From: Coptodactyla brooksi
Taxonomy: Eukaryota > Arthropoda > Insecta > Coleoptera > Scarabaeidae
Direction of reading: 5' to 3'
Assembly: GCA_033557675.1 (NCBI GenBank)
Contig: JAWQRM010000007.1
Span: 1 to 47,419, forward strand
Length of the DNA: 47,419 nt
The notes under the pieces were generated by a model that was not told the DNA's origin, did not search any database, and was given only the letters and a program-made list of their open reading frames with translations. Of the stretch, positions 33,001 to 46,800 are shown piece by piece (positions within the stretch are counted from its first letter, which is position 1; each line of letters starts with the position of its first letter). Position numbers and translations under genes: made by a program.

Positions 33001-36000
33001 CTTCTGAATACCACTGGCTCTATTAGCCCTGGCTTCGTTCTTCGAAGTCCCCCCCTTCTTCTTCTTCTTGTCCTTGCGTTTCTCCTTCGACTTCACCTCG
33101 TTACTGGAGCAACTCCCCTGGCTGTTAGCATCGATTCCACTATCACCCTCCTCCTTATCAGCGTTTTCTCTCACCGGGGAGTTCGTGTTCTCCCGGCTCT
33201 CTTCTTCGGGGGTTTCATTCTCCTCCCCCTTCTCTTCTTTATCGTCGTAATTCTCGTTTTTCTTGTTCTCCTCGTGCAGCTTCCTCTTCTCCTCCTTCTT
33301 CTCCAGCTTCTTCTTCTTCTTGCGTTCGCGGCGGCGCGCGGCCGCCGCCTTCTTCGACTCCTCCCTGTTCTTCTCCATGTCCAGTTCCTCCAGCAGTATC
33401 GTCGCGTTCTTGTTCGCCTTCGCCGCCTGCGTCTCCTTCGCCGCCCTGATTATCTTCACGCACTCCTGGCACTTGTCGAGCAGCTCCTTGTCGCTGACCG
33501 TCGAGATGTACCTGATCATCTCCTGGTCGCTCGGGAACTGGGTCACGTGGTTCACCATCCACTTGACGACCTTGACGTGGCCCTTGCGGAACGCCGCCAT
33601 CAGGCACGACACCTTCCGGTTGTCCTGGGAGTCGATGTCCGCGTTCAGGTTGTACAGGAGCTCGACGACGCTCAGGTGGCCCCCGTTCGCCGCGAGCCAC
33701 AGCGGGGAGTTGCCCTTCTTGTTCTTCACCTCGACGGACGCGCCGCGGCACAGCAGCAGCTCCACGAACCGCACGTGACCCTTGTCCGCGGCGATCGTCA
33801 GGGCTGTGTCCCTAGATGACGGTACCTAACGACACACAATTCACATAAGTTCCGAATTTAATCAAAAAGGAGGTATTATGGTAATAATACTCTTCTGACT
33901 AAATTATTTTATATTTAGTTAAAACATAATTTATTTTATGAATCATATTCACATAAAAATATATTTTTTTATTCATATTCATTATGTTTCATTTCATTTC
34001 TCTCATTCAATTGCAATTTTCTTCTATTTTGAAGCTCAATTAAACAAAAGACACCTTAAACATGTGCAGTAACTAAGTGTATTGATTTTTTAACAAAAAC
34101 TTAAATATAAACAGAGACAATTAAAAAATTACAATTCACTCTTTCAAAATTAAATAGAAATAATACCATAATTAAGTGCCATAATTTTACTAAATGTGTA
34201 ATAATTAAATGTATCGATTGTTTTAACAAAAATTTAAATATAAAGAGACACTTAAAAAATAGTAGTTAGTAGTCTTCATTTTTGAAGTGAAGATTATATT
34301 GAAGTGAAGATTAAACAAAAAATTACCCCCTTTTTGTTTCATAGTCTAATTCAACAAATCTATTCCAAATTTAAATACAAAAGATTTACCGGGGTCGCGT
34401 TAACATCAGCCCCCTTATCCAGGAGGACTCTGCCGACTTCGACGTAACCCCCGCTGGCTGCCTCCATGAGGGGAGTCAACCCAGTCTTGGCCCTGTGTTC
34501 GACGTTGGCCTTCCTGTCCAGGAGCAAGCTGACGACCTCGTGGCGGCCTTGAAAGCACGCCAGGGTAAGCGCCGTGTTCCGGTTGGTCTCGATTTGCGCA
34601 TTGATGTCACTGCCCATGTCAAGCAGGAGCTTGACGGCGGCAGTGTGGCCGTTCATCGCGGCCAGCATCAACGGCGAGATGCCGAGCTTGCTGCCCGTGC
34701 GGGAGTTAATTTCCGCCCCGTGGCTTAAGAGGAGCTTGATGATGTTGACGTAGCCGCCGGACGCCGCCAGACTCAAAGGGGTGTAGTCCGAGACGTTGCG
34801 GTGTTCCTTGTTGGCATTGCGATTCAGGAGCAGCTCTACGACCTACAGAAAAATTTTCACTAAGGGCTTCAACATAAAAACAACGGTATACAATATCCTA
34901 AGACGTGAATTTAATTTCTTCTGTTTCATTTCAATTTTTTCTTTATTTATTTAAATAAATCGAATTTATTTAAATAAATATTTTAAATTCTTTCTTTAAA
35001 ATAAATAGAAATAATATCATTTCTGGTGTTATACTTATTATGAATATTTATATTTATTGCACTTGTTTCATGTACATGAAGAAACAATTTAATGACTTGG
35101 ATTTAATTTTTAATATATATATATATAAACCTGAGATTAAATAAACGACACCCTAAACACACGTAGTAACTGAATATATTGATTCTTTTCAATAAACATT
35201 TAAACATAAACAGAAAAAATTAAGAAATAGTAATTTGTTGGTTTCCTTTATCTATATTGAAGCTAAGATTAAAAAAAACACACCTTGAACACACATAGTA
35301 ACTTCATTTTTCTATTTTTAAGCCTAAATTAAACTAAAAATACCTTTAACACGTGTAATAACTAAGTGTATTATTTTTTTTTTCAATAAACATTTAAACA
35401 TAAGCAGAAAAAATTAAAAAATAGCAATTTGTTGCCTTCACTTTTTTATATCGAAGCTAAGATTAAACACAAGACACCTTAAACACATGCAGCAACTCAA
35501 TATATCGATTCTTTTCAATAAAAATTTAAACATAAACAAAAAAAATTAAAAAATAGTAATTCGTTGGCTTAGTTTTTCTATATTGAAGCCAAGATTAACC
35601 AAAAAATTTAAATATAAACAGAGATAATTAGAAAAATAGTAATTTATGGTTCCCAAATGAATAGGAATAATACCATGATTGTAAAAATTAAAAGATAATA
35701 ATTCGTGGGCTTCATTTTTCTACTTAAATTAAACAAAAAACACCTTAAACACACGTAGTAACTAAATATATTGATTGTTTTCAATAAGAATTTAAATATA
35801 AACAGAAAAAATTAAAAAATAGTAATTCGTGGGCTATATGTTTTTCAATTTTAAAGTCAAGATTAAACAAAAGATACCTTAAAAACAGAAATTTATGGTT
35901 CCCAAATGAATAGGAATAATACCATGATCGTAATGATTGCTAATACTTACTTCGTATCTGCCTCCTGAGCAGGCAAGACTCAGCGGAGTGTCCTTCGTCC

Positions 36001-36628
36001 TTTCGGACTGCGCTTCGATGTCCGCGCTGTGATTTAACAGGATCTCGACGACCTTCTCGTGACCGGCCGTTGCGGCAAGTATTAAAGGGGTGAAGCCCTT
36101 TTTATCCCTGTGCTCGATGTCAGCGCCCCTCTGCAGCAAGAGCTCCACCAGTTCTTCGTGGCCTCCGGCGCAGGCGAGAGTCAGCGCGGTGTCGTGGTTG
36201 CTCTCCGTCTCGGAATCAACGTCCATGCAGTAGCCGGGCGGCGGCACGGCGACGGCCATCTGGCACCCTTGGGACGGGGTGCCCGTGTACTGGTTAACTG
36301 AAAAAACCGCACGGGAGTTAAACGATGACGTACCGCAATTCAAAAAAATACTGTTATTTCTCGTTATTATCACGTTAGTAGAAATTAAACCATCCGAAAG
36401 AAAACCAAAACGCCCCCCTTACCGGCATTCGGATCCATTTGGTTCCCCTGCCCCTGCTGGAGGCCGCCCTGCTGCACCTGCTGGTTCTGGTGCCTGTACA
36501 GCATCTTGCCCTTCTTCTTGCCGCCCGCCGAGAAATCCTGCGACCCGACCGACTTCGTCTGTCTCTTGCCGTCGCCGACCTGCGCTGGTTGCGTCTGCGT
36601 CGCCGCCTGCACCTGGAGCGCCGACTGC

Positions 36629-36660
<32 letters not shown>

Positions 36661-39600
36661 TTGTTGTTGTTGGCCCGGCTGCACCTGCTGCTGCTGCTGC
36701 TGCGTCTGCACGAGCGCCTGGTGGTGCTGCCCGGCGCACGGCACCTGGCAGTGGTGCGCCGGGATCGTGCCCTGCGGGACGACCCCGTGCGTGCACGACG
36801 CGGGCAGCGGCGTGGCGCACATCGGCTGGCCACCCGCCGTATTGTACTGCGCCGCGGTACCCTGGATCGTCGCGACCGTCGCCGGGACCAGCGTCGCCGG
36901 GATCACCGTGGCCGTCGTGACGGTGTCAGTCGAAGATACTGTCGGGCACGCTACGCATTGCGCGCGAAGAAATTATTCGATTTAATTAGTATTAGTCGTA
37001 TTAGAACCCGCCGGCTGTTAAGTTACTAGTTCGTACGTTAGGCAAAATTAAAAACAAAGTCAAACGTCGCGTAGACACGCGGAGAGACGCACCTAGCTGT
37101 TGTTGCATAAGGTTGATCCCCGCCTGGAAACCCGCCTGGTATATCGCCCCCGTTTGTTCCTTATTCGAAATGGTACCGACCGTGCCCAGTCCGACTCCGG
37201 GAAGGTAGTGTTCGTATGGGTATAAGGTGTGTTGTACCTGAAAGAATTCAATCTTTAAGTTTTAAATACGCTTAGGAGATATATTTCATTCATGCAATTT
37301 CAATGAGTAACTTAAAATTGTAAATAATCTGTGCCTGAAGCCGAGATTAAACAAAAGACACCTTAAACATGTGTATTAACTAAATGCATTGATTCTTTCA
37401 ATAAAAATTTAATTATAAATAGAGACAGTAAAAAAATAATAATTCGTGGGCTTTATTTTTCTATATTGAAGCCAAGATTAAACAAAAGACACCTTAAACA
37501 TTTGTAGTAACAAAGTATATTGATTTCTTTCAATAAAAATTTAAATATACACACAAAAATTATAAAGTAGTAATCTGTGGGCTTTGTTTTTCTATTTTAA
37601 AGTCAAGACTAAACAAAATATATCTTAAATACGCGTAGTAACTAAATATATTGATGGATATAAGGTGTGTTGCACCTGAAAGAATTCAATCTTTAAGTTT
37701 TAAATACACTTGAGGAGATATATTTCATTCATACAATTTCAGTCAGTAATTTGAAATTGTAAATAATCTGTGCTTATTTTAAATATATTTATTTTAAAGT
37801 CGAGACTAAACAAAACATATCTTAAAAAAGTACAATACTAAACAAAGTATAATATTGCCAAATAGTTTTTTACAAACAGTTAAACAGAGACAATTAACAA
37901 GACAATTAAAAAGATTGTAATTCATAATTTTAAAATAAATAGAAATAATACCACAATTAAGTGTAATAATTTTAAGAGATGTATACAGAAACAAACAATT
38001 TTCCATACGCAAAAATTTCATTTTTAGTGTTTCATTTCATTTCCTTCATTAAATTTTGAATTAAACAAAAAATTAAATAAGAAAATGCCTTAAACATGTG
38101 CAATAACTAACAATTATTTTCATTTATCGATTATTTTCTAATAGTTAACTACTTTTAGTTCTTTTTATATTAAAAATTTCTAACAAAATAAAATTTTATA
38201 TAAAAAAAACTTTCTTCTTATTAATTTTTCAACTAAATTACCAATAAATTAAAATTTTACCCTAAAAATCGTCTAAATATTCTTCAATTTTTATACAATT
38301 CTTTTTTTTCATAAACAATTATTTTCATTTATCAATTATTTTCTAATAACTATTTTTAGTACTTTTTATATTAAAAATTTCCAACAAAATAAAATTTGAT
38401 ATAAAAAAAACCTTCTTCTGATTAATTTTTTAAAAAACCTGCTTTAATTTGTTAGAAAACTGCTTGCACGTTATCAGATTGCAATACAGGTTTATAAAAA
38501 TCCTTTAGTGCTTACTGCTATGTAGATCTTTTAACAATAATAATAAGAATATACCGTGGGTATCCAGTACAATAATGAAAAAAGAAATACAACCAACCTG
38601 CAACTGTGTGGTATTTCCCGTCGGAACAGCAAAATATTCCACCCTTGATACGTCTGTTTGCGCAGGTTCTTGCTGATGGGCTGCAAGCGTCGCGATCATA
38701 GACTCGTCTAAACCCGTCGGGTACGACTGTACCTAACAAACACAAATAATACAGTGTGTAAAATAATCATATGGGGGATCCAAACTTTTCCGTATTAACA
38801 ACAATAATAACACTTTTTTTTTTAATTTGTCTAATCTAGTCAAACAACATCTATTTAATATTAGATAATATATATTTGATGTTATATACTTTCTAGACTA
38901 TTATATGTCCTGTTATAGATTATCTATAGTCTGTTTGGGTAATCAATAGATAAAAAAATTGTCTTGACCAAACTATTCAGGAATGACAACAAAGTAATAT
39001 TTTAAAAAATTATTCTCAAAGAGAATTTTACAAATACACTATGGTTAAAAAATCAGTTTTCATCTATATCACAATTTTATGAACACATAAACACTTATGC
39101 TGGCTCGTCACCGAAAGCGACTTATTAGGTTGAGATGGATCAGGTTTAGTTTCATATTGTTTAGTAATTGCAATATGATATGTACATGAATATTAAATTA
39201 TGGTCCTACCCTCTGATTGGTAGTTAAATAGACAAGATACAAACCATAGTGACAAAATTGTTTCTTACTGTGCATGTCTTTTGTCGCTGTTGCTCCTGGT
39301 GTGAAGCCAGCATTACATGAGACTTTCTTTTTTGTATGGAATAAAATTATTAAATTTGTCAATTTAGGAAAGCTTGGAATAACAAAAAATTTATGATTTT
39401 GAAGGCGGTAAATTCAATTACTTTTGCTTTGTTGCGTGTTGAAACATATCTTGAAACTTGTCATTTTAATAACAAAAATTGGCCTCTATAACTAAAACAA
39501 TTATTGTAGATCTTAGTGGGAAAAATGTACTCTTCTGGTCTAATATTTTATGTTTTATTTAGCTTTACCGGTTTCGGCTTTTTAGGGCCATCGTCAGAAG

Positions 39601-40801
39601 TTTCTATTAACCGAATTATAATTAAAATCTCCTATAATTACACAAATGAATGAAATGTATAACAAACTGTTAAACCTTTAGAAATAAACAATACTAAATA
39701 AAATAAATATATTTAAATTGTCTGTAGATAAAACATCTAAAATTCAATCTTTTCGATAAAATCCTGCTAAAAAGGGTAAACCACATAAAGATGTATTAAA
39801 AATAATAAAAAAACCCACAAGTTAAAGGTATTAAATTAATTAATTCACTGATATAGCGAATAATGTCCTAACAATTGTGAATTATACATCCTGCACATAT
39901 ACAACTAAATAATATTGCCTTAAATAAAGCAATGAGTAAATAAATGAAAAAGTAAATTTTTGAATCAAATTCAAAATTCAAATTTAAAATAATAAAAATA
40001 TTATAACATTTCTAATTAAAGTAACATTAAACTGAACTAAAAGGTATATTCCGGTACTTAATAAATTTGATGAATGAACTGAAGAGGATATAATAGAAGA
40101 AGCAGCTATTGCACCAGGTAATCAAGATGAAAATGGAATTTGAGCAGATCTAATTATAGCTGCTGATAAAACCAGTATTCTAATATAATAATAATAATAA
40201 CTAACTACCATAATTTAATATTCATGTAATTCCTACTAATAAAGCTACATCTCCAATTCGGTTTATTAAAACTATAATTATACCAGCACTATAAGATATA
40301 ATATTTTGGTAACAAATTACTAAACAATATGAAACTAAACCTAATCCATCTCAACAACTAAAATGTATAATAACTCAGACACAACTAATACAATTATTTC
40401 ACAAAAATTATAATAATAGTAATAATAAATTGTATAGATATATAACTAACACAGAAGCTTCTGAGGATGGCCCTAAAAAGCTGAAACTGGTAAAGCTGAA
40501 TAAAATATAAAATATTAACCAGAAGAGATTAAACAATTATGGTTGTTTACTTCCTAATACCAAACTCTTTTACCCAGCACAGTTTTGTCAAGTAAAAGCA
40601 TTTTGTGTACTTACTGGTGATCCGACAAACGCTGCTCTGATAGAATTCAACTGTGTCGAATTGTGAAACTGCTGTAGTATCGACGCGGTCAAGAGATTCT
40701 CCTGCGCGTCGTCCTTCAGGTCAAATGTCTGATCCAAAGTGTCCAAGTCGAGGTGTTGCACGTTGAGCGTCTCGACGACACTCAACGGCTTGTTCCCGTC
40801 C

Positions 40802-40833
<32 letters not shown>

Positions 40834-43800
40834 GTTCTGCTGCGGCTGCTGCTGGCCGGGCGGCTGCGGGAAGAGCAGCGGCTGCGCGGCCCCGTACAGG
40901 TTCTGCTGGTACGGCTGTTTCCGCAGGTTCTTGCCCTCCTTCTTCGACACGGGCTTCGCCTTCGGCCGGTCGCTGATCGCCGTGCTCTGGTTGACTTCAG
41001 CGTGCGACGCGACCGTCTGCACCTTGATCGGCTGCGTTGAGACGCTGGCGGTCGCCGTCGAGAGCGGCACCGCCACCGAGCTGTTCAACGGCGCGAAGTA
41101 GAACGTCGGCGGGCCCTGCGCGGGCGCGAAGCCCGCTGCCGCGTCGCCGCCCACCGCCAGCTTCAGCGGGACGCCCGGCGACTGCAGGCACGTCGCGCCC
41201 GTGTAGAACGCGTTGTGGACCTGTAGGTTGCCGCCCGAGAACATCGCGGCCCCCGGCATACCCGCGCCCAGACCCTGCTGCTGCTGCTGCTGCTGCTGTT
41301 GCTGCTGTTGTTGCATCGCAATGTCGATATTCAGTGTGTGTGGCAGTGATACGTTGGCAGTCGTCGGTTGACACTGCTCCGGGGCTACAGCGTACTGTGA
41401 CAACAGCAGATGGTTGTGCGTCTGTTGCTTTCCGTGGAATTCCCTATCTACCTGCTGGAAAAATGTCGATTTTTGAGTATTATTGGAAATTTTGCAGCTT
41501 GTAGTGTTATTTGTTCGTTCGTTGTTGGATTTCTTTTGAAACATTGCTTCGAAAATAAAGACATGTGTTTATATTTATATAAACTTCATAAACAAGTTGT
41601 AAAACAATAAACTTTATGAACAAAAAAAATCAATAATATCAATATTTGTATTATGTATATTGCTAGGAACAAAAAAAAATACAATATTGTTGAAAAATGT
41701 TGTTTTTGGAGTGATAATTTTGACAATTGATAATTTTGACAATTCCTTTGCACTCTCAGTCAAATAGTTTATTATGCTATCACACAATCACACAACACAA
41801 GAGTTTTTAATCCAAATCGATCTCTTTTTGAGGGAATACATTTCTTGAAGTGAAGTCTGTCCTTGAATAATAATAACGACTCATCAATAACTAATTTTTG
41901 AAAAGGATAAAAAAATGTTGAAAATTTTGTTGTAAGCATTCCTTTATTGTGTGTTTATTTATACGAGGCATTAGCATTGCTAAAGCGATGAAAGTATATA
42001 ATTCATTCGCTGTTGTGTTAATCAATTTCTTTCATTTTGTACTTTCATTAGACTCACAATAATTATCATAATTGTTTGTTTCATTTACAATAAATTACAT
42101 AAGGTCTTGATCGAAAAATTTCATAGAATAATCACATTCTTCACTACTACTTAAAATTGCATATTATTGTAAAAACACTTAACACTTATTGATGTTACCC
42201 GTACCTAAAGGGTTAAAGCAATCGGAGTAAATACTTAAAAAACAAATATACAAACTAGAGTTCTGGAATTACACATAATTCCACTTTTCACAACTTCAAA
42301 ACTTGTTGAAACTATTTAAGAACAACTAAAGAACCAACATTCAAGGAAACTTCAGATATACTTTGAAATTTTTCTTGAATCCTGATACAGTAGTGATTCT
42401 TAAATAATTTCGACAAGTCTTGAAGTTGCCAAAAGTGAAATTGAGCATAAATTTTCGAAGACAATTTGGAAAAACTCTCTCCTGATAGTTTTTCAGACAA
42501 GTTTTAATTGATATGTTTTTATTATCTTGTTCCTTTTGTTTAAATAATTTCTTTACGTCATTCTTTCATTTAATAGTTATTTTTAAATGAAATATTTTAA
42601 AAAAATTTTGTATTTTTATTAAAAAATAGTGGGTCCGTTAATGCACATAAACGCCAAAAACAATTGAATGCTATTGTATTATGGAAAATAAAATGTTAAA
42701 CAACTTTTATTTGAAAATGTTTAAAAAACATGTATGTAATTCCATAAGAAAAACATTCTACCCAAAAAATTAAAAATCAGCCTTGAAAGGGCAAGGTCTT
42801 AAATAATTTGATAAGTTTTCAAGCTGTAAAAAGACATTTTAGGGTCAATTTTAATGTTCTTAGTATAATTATGTTTACTTTATATTAAATAAATCCAATA
42901 ATATTTAATTTATGTGCATAACTAAAACCGGGCGCGCAAATAATCAAAACTACAAGGACCTAGCAAGTTTTGAAAGTGAGTAATTTATATAAATATAGAC
43001 TTTTAATAAAAATTATAAGAAAAAGTTTGGTGAGAGCGAACTATAGGTGAAACGGCGAGAATTAAGACTGTGCAGATTAATCACAAAACCAATGTCAAGG
43101 AATAAATAGACAGAGACTTAGAAATCAATAAAGAAAACATTACCAATGTTATCTCAACATCAAGGATTATAGTGAAGTTTAACAACATCAGAAGTTAAAA
43201 TAACTAAGGAAATAGAAGGACATGCATATAAGTACCCCACTGTCAATCCTAAAGGCTTAGTGTTACTGCAAAATGGTGTAAAAGAAAAAATAAAGTTTGA
43301 AAATGTCCTACATACTGTTAATCAGGTATCGTATAACATTGAAAACATAGAATATGCCGCGTCAGAACTTTAGAGTGCATGTATTATGTTATTATTGTTA
43401 GGTATAGGGAATTATTGTTATTATTGTTAACTTGCAGTACGTGTATACGTGTAAATAAAAAAATAAAAGTATTATTTTGACTGAGGCAGATGTTTTTAGA
43501 TCACAATGAAAATAGATTCTTACATGTAACTCCTCCAGTATCTGCTGTTTCTTCTGGTCGCCGCCCTCGTCTATCTCGTCGTCCTTCAGCCGTTCGGTCT
43601 CGCTCGACAGGAAGTGCACAGTCGTGGAGGTCGCGAACACGTCGTGGTCCTCGAGCTCAGCGACGGACACGGGCTGTGTCCGGACCTGCTGCGCCTCGGC
43701 CGACGTCAGGCTGCCGTCAAACGCCTGCTGGTGGTGTTGCTGCTGCTGCTGGACATCCGCGAGCCGTCCCGACGAGTCAGCATGCGCAAGCTTGCCCCCG

Positions 43801-46800
43801 TCGTGGACCGGCGTCGACGCCTCCTCCTGCGTTATGATCCTGACTGCTTCGGGGACTTCTTGCAAAACTGAAATTTCCCCCAATTCGGACAAGTAAATAC
43901 GAATTTCAGTTAAGTACAGTGTACTAACTAACCAGTGGATCCCAAGTTATTGGGTGGCGGCTGAAAGAAGTTGATGGGTTGGGGCAGGGCGGACGGCAGC
44001 GGCGAGTCCCGGCTGCCGACCTGCCCCGGCAGGATCGACAGGTTGGTGGCCGCGGCGGCGGCGGCCGCGGCCGCAGCCGCCGCCGCCCCCTGCTGGTTCA
44101 GCATCATCGAGTTCATCGAGTGGGGATAGTCGAGGAGCAGCTGGACGACGGCCGTGTGGCCGCCCTTCGCCGCCTCTATCAGCATCGTCGAGTTGTCCTT
44201 CAGCTTGTGGTTGGGGTCGGCGCGGTGCGTGAGCAGCAGCTCGACGACGCTCAGGTGGCCGCCGGCGCACGCGAGCGACAGCGGCGTGTGGTCGTTGTTC
44301 GACGTCTGCCTCCGGACGTCGGCGCCCTTCGATATCAGGAACTGCACGGTGCACAGGTGGCCCGCGCGGCACGCCTTCATCAGCGGCGTCCGCCCGCCCT
44401 CCGACTCGTGCTCGAGGTCCGCGCCGTACTGCAGCAGCAGGTCGGCCACGTCCGTGTGCCCGTTCTCGCACGCGTAGCTGAGCGCCGTGTCGCCCGTCTG
44501 CGTCTGCGCGTGCACGTTCGCGTTGTTCTCCAGTAGGTACTTGACGAGCTCGAGGTGGCCCTCCTGGGCCGCCTCCATCAGCGGCGTCGACGCCCCCAGC
44601 TCGATGTCGGCGCCCGCCTTCAGGAGGAAGTCCGCCACCTCGGTGAAACCGCCGCAGCAGGCCAACGTCAGGGCGGTCTCTTGCGTCTCGTCCGTTTGGG
44701 CGTTTATGTTCGCGCCTGTACAACAATTTTGCATGTATTTGCAATTGTTAGCATCCCTAATCATTTTAGAACAAAATATTAAAAATGAAAGTTATAGTGT
44801 GTTAAAGAAACCCCTTAAATCCTTTTTTAATTAGTTTATAACGTGTTCCAGTGTTAAAATAAAATGGAAGAGAAATTGTAAAATAGTAATAGCCATGATG
44901 CAACATGACAGTTAACGAAAATTCATAGTTTCACAGTTTCAAAATAAAACTGTTTAAATAATTATTTTTAATGGAATAAAACTTCTTGCATGGTTAAATT
45001 GTAAGGCCTTTTTTATTTACTTTCTAATAAAAACATTAAATTAAATATTCAAACAATTTTCCATTAACTGCTAAGCAAAATCCCGATCTTTCGTAAAAAC
45101 TATGACAGATTGGCAACAAATACGGCAACAGATATTAGGAATGTCATTTATGAAATGTATAAGAAAAAAGTACACGTTAAAAAGGGATTAGCAGTTTCCC
45201 TTCGTGAAATTTTGAAAAATTAGAAAATTGAAAAATTAATTGTTAATTGAATTGCCCAAGATTGTGCTGGCATGTTTTTTTATGTTTAAAGGAGTACGTA
45301 CAGAATACGAAGTCTAAAATAAAGACTCCATGAGAACCACTAAAATGGAAGGCATCCAGTACAATATTTTACATTTTATTGCAGGTGCAAGTTTGATATT
45401 TTCTTCAAAAACGAAAAATTCCGATTATCATCGAGGTATGAACCAACAGAATTTTTTTGCACTGGCCTGAAGAGGCACTACTAAAAAATATAGAAGAGCC
45501 ATCAGATGATTGTTATGGATGATGCTAGCTACAGTTGGCAGATAAAGTATTAAATTCTAGTTGGAGAAACACCAAAATTGTAAATTGATTATAGCAGCAT
45601 AACATCAACTGTAGCAATGACACATTCAAAAAAGAATTATTGGTACTTGTGGCAAATAACTAGCCTCTCACTATCATTGTATTTTTAATGCAATAGGGAA
45701 TAATATGGGGCGAGATGGTTATGGAACAGCAAAGTACCTAGCTATGTGGAAAGAAGCCCTGGACTGTGTTACACCAAAAATGTGGCAGAAATGTGGTGAT
45801 ACAAGAATAATGGAGCAGGGAAGTAGTCTTTAAACAAGAAGAGCCTCCAGGATTAGTAATACAGTTAGGAGATAGCGGCAGCAATGAAGAAAATTTTTAT
45901 TTATATGCATTATTTTTATTTTATATATCTTTTGAGAATATGATTTAGTTTTGAACATCTTTATTGTTAAAAGTATGTTTTTGTTTAATGGATTTGCTCA
46001 ATATACATAATTGTATTGTATTTATTTTTGGGTTTTAAAATCAAAGTTGCTATTTAAATGTTTTGGAAAGCCGTAGATAAATGTCTAGTTAGTGGACGAA
46101 ATGTTTCCTTATTCAAAAATTTCGGTCCTATAGTAAACTTTACCCAGCCAGGTGTCAATTTAACCTTTAAACAAACGGAAATAGTGGCAACTGTGCCGCC
46201 AACCTTAGCGGCTGTTATTATATTAAAGTATCTTTACCCTGGCTGAGTAGCAGGGCGACCATCTCCTCGTGGCCCTCCCTGGCGGCCTCCATCAGCGGTG
46301 TGTAGCCCTCGTCGTTGACCTCCTCTATGTTGGCGCCCCTCTCGATGAGGAGCATCGCGAGGTCGACGTGTCCGCCGCACGCGGCCAGCGTCAGCGGCGA
46401 CTCGAAGCTGTCCGTCGGCATGTTGACCTGGGCGCCCGAGTCGAGCAGGAGCCTCGCGACCTCGACGTGCCCGTCCATCGACGCCTCCATCAGGGCCGTG
46501 TGCATCTCGTCCGTCTTGTGCTCCTGGTCGGCGCCCGCCTCCAGCAGGAACTTGACCATGTCCAGGTGGCCCTTGTAGCACGCGAGCGTCAGCGCCGACT
46601 CCTTGAACTCGTTCGAGTGGGTGTTGATGCCCGCCCCGTGCTCCAGCAGGATCTTCGCGAGCCCCACGTGACCCGCGCTCGCCGCCTCCATCAGCGGCGT
46701 GTGCCCGTTCTCGTTGTGGTCCTCCACGTTCGCCCCGTTCTCCAGCAGGAACTTGACGACGTCCTGGTGGCCGCCCGCGCAACCGTACATCAACGGCGTG

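Larger units (their letters stand above)
38733..40614. other. 1.9-kb mask intron with two NUMTs and a foldback element
   Basis: Besides the NUMT pieces and the inverted-repeat element listed separately, the segments 38760-39110 and 39215-39525 are AT-rich and show no coding or repeat structure that I recognise. Confidence 0.6.

Noticed and set aside
32560..33819. A 419-codon open frame antisense to the large mask exon
   Set aside because: The GC-rich third positions of mask suppress stops on the other strand. The translation is Leu/Arg-rich and meaningless, while the mask frame is conserved.
39700..40450. Mitochondrial contamination of the assembly
   Set aside because: The ND5 reading has frameshifts and a stop, is bounded by nuclear inverted repeats and lies within a mask intron, so a nuclear insertion is the better explanation.
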